36,256 nt of DNA from Limosilactobacillus coleohominis (GTDB taxonomy: Bacteria; Bacillota; Bacilli; Lactobacillales; Lactobacillaceae): the NCBI RefSeq assembly GCF_016901675.1, contig NZ_JACJKU010000007.1:1-36256 (forward strand), in the 5' to 3' direction. The notes below the pieces were generated by a model, which was given only the letters and a program-made list of their open reading frames with translations, made no database searches and had not been told where the DNA came from. Both the position numbers and the translations under genes were made by a program. Below are positions 1 through 8,282 of the stretch, piece after piece (the stretch's first letter is position 1; every line of letters starts with the position of its first letter).

Positions 1-110
1 TGCCCATAAAGGTCCTTCTTTCTAATGGAATGTTGTGACGACACCATTAAAGACCTTTATGGGTTTTTCTGTCCACTAAAATGTTCAACTTAAATTTTAC
101 AATCTGCCAA
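1..110 (-). mobile_element. IS30-like insertion sequence, 5' end (truncated by window edge)
   Basis: On the minus strand the outer end reads TTGGCAGATTG (110 to 100) and starts an imperfect inverted repeat to about 78. It matches the end of the element at the right edge of the window (36147 onward) at roughly 25 of 33 positions. Further in, AAGAAGGA is followed after a short gap by ATG GGC (start codon at 7-5), which I read as the transposase start; the rest of the gene lies outside the window. The family call rests on the right-hand copy, which shows an IS30-type transposase C-terminus. The element sits directly against comEC sequence, so it inserted into that gene. Confidence 0.72.
3..63 (-). 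promoter_or_regulatory. Leader hairpin that hides the transposase start codon
   Basis: A perfect 12-bp inverted repeat (CCCATAAAGGTC at 3-14, GACCTTTATGGG at 52-63) encloses a second 6-bp stem (TAATGG / CCATTA). In the minus-strand transcript the proximal arm contains the ATG of the transposase and the end of its Shine-Dalgarno, so folding would block initiation. Such structures are known in IS10 and IS50, where they stop transposase translation from read-through transcripts entering from outside. Confidence 0.6.
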
Positions 111-1908
111 ATAAATTTAACCCGCATAAATTTTATGAAACGCAAAATATTTTTAATGCTTTTAAAGGAAAAGCCGGAAGTATTAAAACAGTTAATGATT
201 CGAAGATCACCTTTTTGCATGTACAAAGGGCTAAGTTGATACACTATTTTCAAGCTTTTCCTCGTCCGTGTAATTATTTTGTAACCGGTTATTATTAGGG
301 TACAGTGATATCGAAATGAATGAGACCGTAAAAGCGGTTCAGAAAATTGGAATTATTCATTTATTTTGTTTATCGGGATTACACGTCAGCGTGCTATGTT
401 CCCTCGTCAGACAATTACTATCAATATTTAATATTACAAGGGAACGAATTAATCTCATTCAAATAGTTACATTACCTGCTTTTTGGATAATCGGTGGACA
501 ATCGACGAGCTTAACTCGCGCCGTTATCATGCTGGAATTGGGTTTACTTTTCCGCATTGATGGAATTAAAACGCATGATGTTTGGTCTCTAGGATTGCTA
601 ATTCATACTTTTATGGCACCAGGAATACTGCTTAATTTAGGCGGCCAGTTAAGTTATTTATTATCATTTGCATTATGTCGATTTAAGTGGACAAAAATTT
701 GGCGACAGACGGTTGATCTTAATTTAGTTAGTTTACCAGTGTTATTAAATACTACATATCAAGTTCATTATTTAACGACACTTCTAAATTATATTATGAT
801 TCCATTGTTTTCTTGGGTGATTCTTCCAGTAACTCTCTTGTGTGCTGTAATTGGTCCAAGGATCCCATTAATAATGAAAGTATGTAATCAAGGATTAATC
901 GTCCATCAAAAAATAGTTCACTGCTTATCAGAAATTCCCGGATTAATAGTTTTTGGGAAGATGCCTGATTGGTTGTGTATAGGTTTAGTAATCTGTACTT
1001 TAATATGGCGCGAAGGAGAATTTGCACCAACACTTGTGCGAAAGACCATAATTCTGGGTTATATACTTGGATTTTTATGGATTCATTTTCCAATTCATGG
1101 AGAAGTAACCTTTTTTGATATTGGACAAGGTGATAGCATACTAATTCGCGAGCCTTTTAATCGAACGGTTTGTTTAATTGATACTGGTGGTCAATTACAC
1201 TTTAAAACTCCTAGCTGGCAAAAAAGGATTACAACGACTGATGGTTCTCAGAAAATAAGCATTAATTATTTAAAGAGTAAAGGAATCACAACAATTGATG
1301 CTGTTCTGTTAAGTCATAGTGATGAAGATCATATTGGATTTTAAAAAACGATATGTCAAGAAATGAAAGTGAAATCAGTTATCGTTCCGTCGGGAATGGA
1401 ACATTTGACTAAGTTTACTAGGAAAATTCCGTCAGATGTTAATGTTGTACCTGTTACTAATGATGACAGTTTTAGTAACATTCCCTTAAAAATTTTGCAT
1501 CCATCCAAAAAAGGTCGTGGAAAAAATGAAGATTCAATGGTCTTATATGGTCAATTTGGATTGAAAAGCTTTATTTTTATGGGTGATTTGGATCGTCGTG
1601 GCGAACGGCAAGTATTGCAAGATTACCCGAGCTTAAAGGTAAATATAGTAAAATTAGGTCATCATGGTAGTAGAACGTCGAGTGATCCCAATTTTATAAA
1701 ACAATTAGAACCAGAACTGGCAATTATTTCTGCGGGTCGACATAATCGTTATGGTCACCCCAATCAAGAGACTTTGAACACATTGAAAATGGAAAATATT
1801 TCTTAACTCTCAACTCAAAATCAAGGTATGATTAAGTATTGTTATGGCAGTGGTTATGGATATTTTAAAACGCAATTAAAGGGAGATGAGTTTAATTGGA
1901 TGCACTGA
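111..1908 (+). pseudogene. comEC: comEC, decayed DNA-uptake channel gene
   Basis: ComEC is the membrane channel that carries single-stranded DNA into competent cells. The remnant starts at the IS boundary in one frame (reading KFYETQNIFNAFKGKAG) and shifts frame near 280-289. It continues as LLLGYSDIEMNETVKAVQK, the conserved start of the competence domain, through hydrophobic membrane segments and into the metallo-beta-lactamase-like C-terminal domain (DIGQGDSILIRE, LIDTGG, LSHSDEDHIG, VKLGHHGSRTSS). In-frame TAA stops interrupt it at 1342-1344 and 1804-1806, with family-like sequence continuing after each. The natural stop is at 1906-1908, overlapping holA. The N-terminal third is missing. 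With IS truncation, a frameshift and two nonsense codons, this is a pseudogene rather than two short genes, and natural transformation is probably lost unless another copy exists. Confidence 0.9.
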
Positions 1909-2921
1909 CTTTGGAAAAGCAATTAAATAATGCGCCAGCGGCACCAGTTTATTTAGTATTGGGTACTCAATCAGCCATTATTAATAATGTGAAAGAGTCA
2001 TTTACTAAGTTAATTCCTTCTGCAGAACGAGTGATGAATGTTGGTAGTTATGACTTAGAGGAGGAGGGACTAGACGAAGCATTAGATGATGCAATGTCAG
2101 CGCCGTTCTTTGGTGAAAAACGGTTAGTATTTTTAAATAAACCGAATTTTTTAACTACTAACGGTGGTAAATCAAAAGTTAAACAGAATCCTGACCTATT
2201 AAAAAATTATTTGGAGCATCCTCAGCCGACAACAATCCTAGTAATTTTAGCTCCTTATGAAAAACTGGACGGGCGTAAGGCGGTTGTAAAGCAGTTAAGA
2301 AAAAGCGCGGTAGAAGTTGAAGCTCATCCTTTAAAAGAACAAGATGCTAAAGAGATGGTTGAACAGGTCGTTTTAAATGCTGGATTTCATTTTGATGATG
2401 GGGCACTGAATGAGTTAGTAAAGCGTACAAATGCTGATTATAGTTTGATGCTGGCTAACGTAAAGAAATTAATGCTATTGGACTACGAGTCAAAGGAAAT
2501 AGACCAAAAGTCAGTTAGTGAGCTAGTCCCACAAACATTAGATAGTAATATATTTGACCTGGTAACAGCGGTCTTAAGAAAACAACAAGATCATGCACTT
2601 GATCTTTATCAACAGTTGTTAGATAGTCAGCAGCAACCTCTCCAGATCAATGCTGTGTTAGTGAGTCAGTTTAGATTATTATTACAAGTAAAAATTTTGA
2701 GTTCTCGTGGTCTTAGCCAAGGAACATTAGCTAATAAATTAGGTGTTCATCCCTACCGTGTTAAATTAGGTCTTCAAACCGTTAGAAATTTTTCATTAAC
2801 ATCATTGATGAATGCATATTTAGGATTAATTCGGTGTGAAAAAGCATTAAAGACTACGTCTCGGTCACCAGAGTTGCTGTTTCAATTATTTATGTTACAG
2901 TACTCCCAGCAAGTGAGATAA
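1896..2921 (+). CDS. holA: DNA polymerase III delta subunit
   Basis: This 341-aa protein is the delta subunit of the clamp loader, which opens the beta sliding clamp during replication. The N-terminal part (YLVLGTQSAIINNVKESF; later FFGEKRLVFLNKP) has the AAA+-like fold of the HolA/YqeN family, without functional Walker motifs as usual. The C-terminal half is the helical collar domain (residues about 210-341). The start is TTG at 1896, chosen because AAGGGAGATGAG lies just upstream and the next residues match the family N-terminus. It overlaps the last codons of the comEC pseudogene, the standard comEC-holA arrangement. It reads intact despite the decay just upstream. It ends 40 nt before a shared terminator with rpsT. 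Confidence 0.92.
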   Translation: MDALTLEKQLNNAPAAPVYLVLGTQSAIINNVKESFTKLIPSAERVMNVGSYDLEEEGLDEALDDAMSAPFFGEKRLVFLNKPNFLTTNGGKSKVKQNPDLLKNYLEHPQPTTILVILAPYEKLDGRKAVVKQLRKSAVEVEAHPLKEQDAKEMVEQVVLNAGFHFDDGALNELVKRTNADYSLMLANVKKLMLLDYESKEIDQKSVSELVPQTLDSNIFDLVTAVLRKQQDHALDLYQQLLDSQQQPLQINAVLVSQFRLLLQVKILSSRGLSQGTLANKLGVHPYRVKLGLQTVRNFSLTSLMNAYLGLIRCEKALKTTSRSPELLFQLFMLQYSQQVR

Positions 2922-2960
2922 TGAAAAGTAACGGATGAGTTTAAAAAAGATAAAAAGAAA

Positions 2961-2991
2961 AAAGCCGACTAGGATTTTCCTAATCGGCTTT
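2961..2991. terminator. Bidirectional terminator between holA and rpsT
   Basis: Two 14-nt arms (AAAGCCGACTAGGA and TCCTAATCGGCTTT) pair with one mismatch around a TTT loop. There is an A-rich run on the left and a T-rich run on the right, so it can stop both convergent genes. Confidence 0.85.
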
Positions 2992-3008
2992 AGTTTTAAT
3001 TTAACTTA

Positions 3009-3263
3009 TTACTTAGCGTAACGAGCTGAAAGACGTGACTTGTCACGAGCAGCTTTGTTAGCTTTGATAAGTCCCTTAGCGTGAGCGTGATCAATAGCTG
3101 AAATAGCATCCTTGTAAAGCTTGTCAAGGTCACCTTCACCAGCTAACTTAGCCTTGTCGAACTTCTTAATTGCAGTCCGCATAGCGCTCATTTGTGAAGC
3201 GTTACGAGCAGCTGCCTTTTCATTAACACGTACACGTTCAATTGCTGACTTGATAATTGGCAT
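3009..3263 (-). CDS. rpsT: 30S ribosomal protein S20
   Basis: An 84-aa basic helical protein that binds 16S rRNA in the body of the small subunit. The sequence MPIIKSAIERVRVNEKAAARN with AIDHAHAKGLIKANKAARDKSRL near the end is diagnostic of S20. ATG start with CGGAGGTG 8 nt upstream. It is transcribed alone, divergently from rpsO and convergently with holA, from the consensus-like promoter at 3322-3350. The neighbourhood (holA on one side, rpsO on the other) is standard for lactobacilli. Confidence 0.97.
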   Translation of the reverse strand: MPIIKSAIERVRVNEKAAARNASQMSAMRTAIKKFDKAKLAGEGDLDKLYKDAISAIDHAHAKGLIKANKAARDKSRLSARYAK

Positions 3264-3321
3264 GAAATTTCACCTCCGTCCACCTTTTGGTATTGGTTGA
3301 CCAGAATTTTCAACATTTGTC

Positions 3322-3350
3322 ATTATACAGAATCAGCGTTCGTAATGCAA
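3322..3350 (-). promoter_or_regulatory. rpsT promoter
   Basis: On the minus strand TTGCAT (-35, 3350-3345) and a perfect TATAAT (-10, 3327-3322) are separated by 17 bp. The predicted start is near 3315, giving a leader of about 50 nt. Confidence 0.8.
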
Positions 3351-3391
3351 CATTCTAGGCAAAAAGCATCTAACAAAATTTGAAATGATAC

Positions 3392-3420
3392 TTGCGTTTA
3401 GTGTTATTTTCGGGTATATT
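3392..3420 (+). promoter_or_regulatory. rpsO promoter
   Basis: TTGCGT (3392-3397), 17-bp spacer, TATATT (3415-3420). It gives a leader of about 95 nt before rpsO. Confidence 0.7.
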
Positions 3421-3426
3421 AACAAA

Positions 3427-3521
3427 GGTTGTTAAACCAAACCCTCTCTCAGTTTTACGATCCTCACCGACGTTTTACTTAGAGTCGGGCAATTTATAAT
3501 ATGAAAGGTGGGAAAATAGCA
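3427..3521 (+). promoter_or_regulatory. rpsO mRNA leader, possible S15 autoregulation site
   Basis: The leader between promoter and start codon is long for a small ribosomal gene. It contains a CCGAC / GTCGG stem (3467-3471 with 3484-3488) shortly before the ribosome binding site AAAGGTGGG. S15 represses its own translation through leader structures in several bacteria, with different folds in different phyla. I could not match this one to a defined class, so the regulatory role is inference. Confidence 0.35.
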
Positions 3522-3791
3522 ATGGCTATTTCAAAGGAAAAGAAAGACGCACTCATTAAGCAATACGGTACTCATGAAGGTGACACTGGTTCTACTCAAG
3601 TACAAGTTGCTGTTTTGACTGCAGAAATTAACGAATTAAACGCACACTTAAAGGAACACAAGCATGATTACAGTTCCCAACGTGGTTTAATGAAGAAGAT
3701 TGGTCACCGTCGTAATTTGTTAGCTTACTTACGTCGTACTGATTTACCAGCTTACCGTGAATTAATCAAGAGCTTGGGTCTTCGTCGTTAA
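3522..3791 (+). CDS. rpsO: 30S ribosomal protein S15
   Basis: An 89-aa 16S rRNA-binding protein of the small subunit platform. [40 protein letters not shown] and the C-terminal IKSLGLRR are family signatures. An in-frame ATG 21 nt earlier (3501) would add MKGGKIA, but those codons are the ribosome binding site (AAAGGTGGG), so the start is 3522. Monocistronic, between its own promoter and a strong terminator. Confidence 0.97.
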   Translation: MAISKEKKDALIKQYGTHEGDTGSTQVQVAVLTAEINELNAHLKEHKHDYSSQRGLMKKIGHRRNLLAYLRRTDLPAYRELIKSLGLRR

Positions 3792-3801
3792 TATTCATAT
3801 T

Positions 3802-3834
3802 AAGAACGAGTATTATTACTCGTTCTTTTTTTAT
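3802..3834 (+). terminator. rpsO terminator
   Basis: Perfect 11-bp stem AAGAACGAGTA / TACTCGTTCTT with a TTAT loop, followed by a T run. Confidence 0.92.
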
Positions 3835-3973
3835 ATTTTGAGTTACTTTCATCTTACTTGTATTCTATGTTATTATTTAAAATAAGAAATTAAGTGTTGA
3901 ATATTTTTTCGTTTAGCATCCGGCTGAATGATAGCAAAATTGAATATTCTAATTAGAAATGAAGGAGTACATA

Positions 3974-5752
3974 TTGAGTAAGATTAAAGTTATTCCATTC
4001 GGCGGAGTACGTGAAAATGGTAAAAACATGTACGCTGTCGAAGTTAATGAACAGATTTTTATTTTAGATTGTGGATTGAAGTATCCAGAAAATGAATTAA
4101 TGGGAATTGATGTTGTAATTCCTGACTGGTCGTACTTAAAAGATCATGCAGATCAAATTACTGGTGTTTTCTTAACCCAAGGTCATGCAGATTCAATTGG
4201 AGCACTGCCATACTTTTTAATGGACTTTAGAGTACCTGTGTTTGGGAGTAAGTTAACGGTTGAGTTGGCTAAATTGGCAGTTAAGAATAATAAACAAGTT
4301 AAAAAGTTTAACGATTTTCACGTCGTTGATCCAAACACGGAAATAGACTTTGACGATGTCACAGTTACATTTTTCAGTACTACACACACTATTCCCCAAA
4401 CCTTAGGTGTTGTATTGCACACGGATGAGGGTAATATTGTTTATACTGGTGACTTTAAATTTGATCAAACAGCACGGGATGACTATAAAACCGACCTTTC
4501 CCAATTAGCCAAAATTGGGGACGAGGGTGTGCTTTTATTAATGAGTGACTCTGCTGGGGCAGCTATCACAGGAGCAAGTACACGTGAAAAGGATATTGCA
4601 GAATACATTCGCGATACCTTTGAAAACTATGATGGACGGATTGTTGTAGGTAGTGTAGCGTCTAACATTATGCGTGTTCAACAAATCCTTGATGCTGCGG
4701 TTGCTACCAATCGTAATGTTGTCCTTTCAGGCCGTGATTTAGAACAAATTATCGATACAGCAATGGACCTTGGTAAAATCAAAGTTCCAGATGGTGTTCT
4801 GATTTCAATGAAAGAGGCTAATAAGTTATCACCTGAAGAAGTGGTAATTTTAGTTACTGGTAGAATGGGTGAACCACTGAAAGCATTGAATACCATCGCT
4901 AATGGTGATGATTCTAACATTAAACTTGGGGAACACGATTTAGTGTTTATTACAACAACACCATCATATGCAATGGAGACAATGGAACAGAAGGTTACTG
5001 ATGCACTGTATCGAGCAGGTGCTGATGTGAAATTTATCGCTCAGGATTTGAATCCGTCAGGACACGCTAATCAAAATGATGAGCAATTAATGTTGAATTT
5101 TATGAAGCCAAAGTACTTAATGCCAATTCAGGGTGAGTATCGACTTCTGGACCAGCATGCTATTTTGGCTGAAGAAGTTGGAATTCCACGAGAAAATGTT
5201 TTCCTGATGAATAAAGGTGATGTTCTAACTTTAAAGGACGGCGAGTTCTATTTAGGTGACCATGTAGAAGTTGGTAATACCATGATTGACGGGATCGGTG
5301 TTGGTGACATTGGTAACATTGTGTTGCGGGATCGACGAATTTTGTCTGAAGACGGTATTTTTGTAGTAGTAGCTACTATTGATCGAAAAAACAAGAAAAT
5401 TGTTACTCGTCCACAGATTACATCAAGAGGATTTGTGTTTGTGAAAACCAATCGTCAATTAATGAAGCAGAGTGCTGATTTAGTTGAAAAGGTAATTCAA
5501 GAAGACTTAGATCAAAAAGAGTTTGATTGGAGTCACTTAAAGCAAAATGTTCGAGAAAAATTAAATCGCTTCTTGTTTAATCAAACCAAGAGGCACCCAG
5601 TTATTTTGCCAGTGATTATGGAAATTAACCAACATCCAAAACATAAAAATCACTCCAAGAAAAAGACTGGAAACAAACCTCAAGATCAGGCAAAAAGCCA
5701 AGGATCGAGTCGAAGTAGAGGAAAGAAACATCGTCAAAGTAAAGCTAATTAA
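3974..5752 (+). CDS. rnjB: RNase J family protein, J2-like, with lost metal ligands
   Basis: A 592-aa member of the RNase J family (beta-lactamase fold, beta-CASP domain, C-terminal domain), which matures and degrades mRNA. The start is TTG at 3974 because AAGGAG lies 6 nt upstream; the earlier ATG at 3959 overlaps that site. The metal-binding motif, normally HGHxDH, reads QGHADS (residues 69-74). The conserved HGEYR near residue 390 reads QGEYR. THTIP and YTGDFKFDQT are retained. At least three zinc ligands are therefore replaced, suggesting little or no nuclease activity and a role as partner of a catalytic RNase J1 encoded elsewhere, as known for J1/J2 pairs in Firmicutes. The tail after about residue 555 is lysine-rich, low-complexity and likely RNA-binding. 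Position next to rpsO is usual in lactobacilli. Confidence 0.85.
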   Translation: MSKIKVIPFGGVRENGKNMYAVEVNEQIFILDCGLKYPENELMGIDVVIPDWSYLKDHADQITGVFLTQGHADSIGALPYFLMDFRVPVFGSKLTVELAKLAVKNNKQVKKFNDFHVVDPNTEIDFDDVTVTFFSTTHTIPQTLGVVLHTDEGNIVYTGDFKFDQTARDDYKTDLSQLAKIGDEGVLLLMSDSAGAAITGASTREKDIAEYIRDTFENYDGRIVVGSVASNIMRVQQILDAAVATNRNVVLSGRDLEQIIDTAMDLGKIKVPDGVLISMKEANKLSPEEVVILVTGRMGEPLKALNTIANGDDSNIKLGEHDLVFITTTPSYAMETMEQKVTDALYRAGADVKFIAQDLNPSGHANQNDEQLMLNFMKPKYLMPIQGEYRLLDQHAILAEEVGIPRENVFLMNKGDVLTLKDGEFYLGDHVEVGNTMIDGIGVGDIGNIVLRDRRILSEDGIFVVVATIDRKNKKIVTRPQITSRGFVFVKTNRQLMKQSADLVEKVIQEDLDQKEFDWSHLKQNVREKLNRFLFNQTKRHPVILPVIMEINQHPKHKNHSKKKTGNKPQDQAKSQGSSRSRGKKHRQSKAN

Positions 5753-5762
5753 AAATTGATTT

Positions 5763-5807
5763 AAGAGGACCGTTGACAGATATTACTGTTAGTTGGTCCT
5801 CTTTTTA
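5763..5807 (+). terminator. Terminator after the RNase J gene
   Basis: AAGAGGACC (5763-5771) pairs with GGTCCTCTT (5795-5803). The loop can form a shorter inner ACAG/CTGT stem, and TTTTT overlaps the 3' arm. It lies only 17 nt before the next start codon. Confidence 0.75.
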
Positions 5808-5819
5808 GAGGGATTTATA

Positions 5820-6728
5820 ATGAAGCCAGATATTGAAGAAAAATTTCAACAAGCACAAATCGCTTATGAAAATGGTGATCCCCAAAAAACGGTTAATATC
5901 TTAGAACCTGTTTGTGAGGATCCTGTTTCCATTCAAATAAATGTGTTATATGTTCAGGCACTTTTGAAAGTAAAACAGTATCACCGTGCATACACAGAAG
6001 CTATTAATTATGAATTACAATACTTAAAAAACAGAGAGTATTTTGAAATTTGGATTGATGTTTTATTAGATAACGCACTGTTTATTCCTGCCAGATTGTC
6101 AGTAGTTAATTATCAAAAACTATTCGGGAAAGACCAAGTGGATCATTATTTAAAAATGATCGAGCAAAAAGAGGACTTAGTAGCGAGTGAGCAAGCTAAT
6201 ACTGTTAAACAGAATTTGAAAAACTTTTACCATCTTGGGGACCAACCATCATGGAACCAGCAGCAAGTATTAAATAGCGCAGATCATTTACCACTGTCCC
6301 AATACGTTATAGGAGCGCAATTTATTCTTAGGGATCCGTTCGTCAAGCCGCTAATCAGAGCAACAATTTTAAACACTTTATTAGACTTGCAATATTCAAA
6401 ATCAATTGCTTTTATTTGGATAGATAATGAAGAACATTCAATTATCCCTAATAAAGTTAACGAGAAATCGCGGGAAAAGAAAATAAAAGAGTTGCGGGAA
6501 ATTTTAGAGGAACGCTTGGCTAATGATAATCCAATAGATTATGAAAATTATTCTCAGCAACTACAGATTCAATTACTACTACTTGCACCATTTGAATGTG
6601 ATATTATTACAGATTCAAAAGGGTGGATCGACATTTTAGTGAATAATCCTAAATCTAATCAAGATAATGATGTAGCAATCACTAAAATGAAGAATTGGCA
6701 GCAAAAAATTCAGAGCTCTTTGCTCTAA
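5820..6728 (+). CDS. TPR-like helical protein of unknown function
   Basis: A 302-aa soluble, mostly helical protein. The N-terminal 100 residues look like tetratricopeptide repeats (IEEKFQQAQIAYENGDPQK, then SIQINVLYVQALLKVKQYHR), a fold used for protein-protein contacts. The rest is rich in charged and hydrophobic helices, with no catalytic motif, signal peptide or membrane segment. I chose ATG at 5820; an in-frame GTG at 5793 falls inside the preceding terminator. The ribosome site (AGAGGGA) is weaker than in neighbouring genes. A TPR protein between the RNase J gene and tuf is common in lactobacilli, but I know of no assigned role. Confidence 0.75.
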   Translation: MKPDIEEKFQQAQIAYENGDPQKTVNILEPVCEDPVSIQINVLYVQALLKVKQYHRAYTEAINYELQYLKNREYFEIWIDVLLDNALFIPARLSVVNYQKLFGKDQVDHYLKMIEQKEDLVASEQANTVKQNLKNFYHLGDQPSWNQQQVLNSADHLPLSQYVIGAQFILRDPFVKPLIRATILNTLLDLQYSKSIAFIWIDNEEHSIIPNKVNEKSREKKIKELREILEERLANDNPIDYENYSQQLQIQLLLLAPFECDIITDSKGWIDILVNNPKSNQDNDVAITKMKNWQQKIQSSLL

Positions 6729-6762
6729 AGAACATAAATTTTTGAAAAAAACGCTAAAGCCG

Positions 6763-6791
6763 TTTACAAATTAAAAATGAGCTGATATTAT
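6763..6791 (+). promoter_or_regulatory. tuf promoter
   Basis: TTTACA (6763-6768), 17-bp spacer, TATTAT (6786-6791). It gives an unusually long leader of about 120 nt. Confidence 0.75.
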
Positions 6792-6802
6792 GATTAAGAA
6801 TT

Positions 6803-6844
6803 CTTCTAGGGCGTAATTTAATGCTTTAAATAAAATCCTAGAAG
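6803..6844 (+). promoter_or_regulatory. tuf leader stem-loop
   Basis: CTTCTAGG (6803-6810) and CCTAGAAG (6837-6844) form a perfect 8-bp stem near the 5' end of the tuf transcript. It has no T run, so it is not a terminator; it may stabilise the 5' end. Function is inference. Confidence 0.45.
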
Positions 6845-6919
6845 TAGTACAATTACATCAAGGGTGTGTCGGATTATTCCGGCATTATACTTGTATATTA
6901 TTTCAGGAGGGTTTCATTA

Positions 6920-8110
6920 ATGGCAGAAAAAGAACATTATGAACGTACTAAACCCCATGTAAACATTGGTACTATTGGCCACGTTGACCATGGGAAGACT
7001 ACTTTGACAGCCGCTATCACTAAGGTATTGGCTGAAAAAGGTTTGGCTAAGCAAGAAAAGTTTGAAGATATCGATGCTGCGCCAGAAGAAAAGGAACGTG
7101 GTATCACTATCAACACAGCCCACGTTGAATACGAAACTGAAAAGCGTCACTATGCACACATCGATGCACCTGGACACGCTGACTACGTTAAGAACATGAT
7201 CACTGGTGCTGCACAAATGGATGGTGCTATCTTGGTTGTTGCTGCGGACGATGGTCCTATGCCACAAACTCGTGAACACATTCTTCTTGCTCGTCAGGTT
7301 GGTGTTGAATACATCGTTGTATTCCTTAACAAGTGTGACCTTGTTGACGACGACGAATTGATTGACTTAGTTGAAATGGAAGTTCGTGACTTATTGTCCG
7401 AATACGATTTCCCTGGTGATGATATTCCTGTTGTTCGTGGTTCTGCTTTGAAGGCTCTTCAAGGTGACCCAGAACAAGAAAAGGTTATCCTTCACTTGAT
7501 GGATGTTATTGATGACTACATTCCAACTCCAAAGCGTCCTACTGACAAGCCATTCATGATGCCTGTTGAAGACGTCTTCACTATTACTGGTCGTGGTACT
7601 GTTGCTTCTGGTCGTATTGACCGTGGTACTGTTAAGATCGGTGATGAAGTTGAAATCGTTGGTTTGAAGGACGATGTTCTTAAGTCAACTGTTACTGGTG
7701 TTGAAATGTTCCACAAGACTCTTGACCTTGGTGAAGCCGGAGATAACGTTGGTGTTCTTCTTCGTGGTATTTCACATGATCAAGTTGAACGTGGTCAAGT
7801 TCTTGCAGCACCTGGTTCAATTCAAACTCACAAGAAGTTCAAGGGTGAAGTTTATGTTATGACCAAGGAAGAAGGGGGCCGTCACACTCCATTCTTCTCT
7901 GATTACCAACCACAATTCTACTTCCACACTACTGATGTTACTGGTAAGATTGAATTACCAGATGGTGTAGAAATGGTTATGCCTGGTGATAACGTAACAT
8001 TCACTGTTGAATTACAAAAGCCAGTTGCCCTTGAAAAGGGTCTTAAGTTCACTATTCGTGAAGGTGGACACACTGTTGGTGCCGGTGTGGTATCAGAAGT
8101 GCTTGACTAA
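6920..8110 (+). CDS. tuf: Elongation factor Tu
   Basis: A 396-aa GTPase that delivers aminoacyl-tRNA to the ribosome. G motifs are visible: GHVDHGKTT (P loop), the switch region [21 protein letters not shown] (G3), NKCD (G4) and GSALKAL (G5). Domains 2 and 3 follow ([29 protein letters not shown]). ATG at 6920 follows AGGAGGG by 8 nt; the longer in-frame extension back to 6866 has no ribosome site and no family match. Codon use is strongly biased, as expected for a very highly expressed gene. Own promoter and double terminator, so a single-gene unit. Confidence 0.98.
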   Translation: MAEKEHYERTKPHVNIGTIGHVDHGKTTLTAAITKVLAEKGLAKQEKFEDIDAAPEEKERGITINTAHVEYETEKRHYAHIDAPGHADYVKNMITGAAQMDGAILVVAADDGPMPQTREHILLARQVGVEYIVVFLNKCDLVDDDELIDLVEMEVRDLLSEYDFPGDDIPVVRGSALKALQGDPEQEKVILHLMDVIDDYIPTPKRPTDKPFMMPVEDVFTITGRGTVASGRIDRGTVKIGDEVEIVGLKDDVLKSTVTGVEMFHKTLDLGEAGDNVGVLLRGISHDQVERGQVLAAPGSIQTHKKFKGEVYVMTKEEGGRHTPFFSDYQPQFYFHTTDVTGKIELPDGVEMVMPGDNVTFTVELQKPVALEKGLKFTIREGGHTVGAGVVSEVLD

Positions 8111-8157
8111 TTTATTAGTTGACTAATAAAAAGCTCTAGATTTTCTAGAGCTTTTTT
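8111..8157 (+). terminator. Tandem hairpin terminator after tuf
   Basis: A TTTATTAG / CTAATAAA hairpin (8111-8130) is followed at once by AAAAGCTCTAGA / TCTAGAGCTTTT (8129-8155) and a T run. The second is the intrinsic terminator. The first shares its last two A residues with it. Confidence 0.88.
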
Positions 8158-8191
8158 TAGTTGATTAAAACTGAATAATCTAGTGGAGCGG

Positions 8192-8220
8192 TTGAAATTC
8201 CAAGGATCGTAATGTAAAAT
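8192..8220 (+). promoter_or_regulatory. tig promoter
   Basis: TTGAAA (8192-8197), 17-bp spacer, TAAAAT (8215-8220). Confidence 0.65.
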
Positions 8221-8282
8221 TAAAAGGTATGTTATGGTTTATTTAGATAAACTGAAAATTGTATGTTATTGGAGGAAATGAA

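Noticed and set aside
47-253. Minus-strand ORF across the IS boundary
   Set aside because: It crosses the IS end and antisense comEC remnant, has no ribosome site and no protein-like composition.
1363-1806. Stand-alone metallo-beta-lactamase gene after the comEC stop
   Set aside because: It is in the same frame as the upstream comEC part, has no ribosome site and continues the ComEC C-terminal domain.
8111-8157. Riboswitch or attenuator after tuf
   Set aside because: The tandem hairpins lie downstream of tuf and before the separate tig promoter; a plain double terminator is sufficient.
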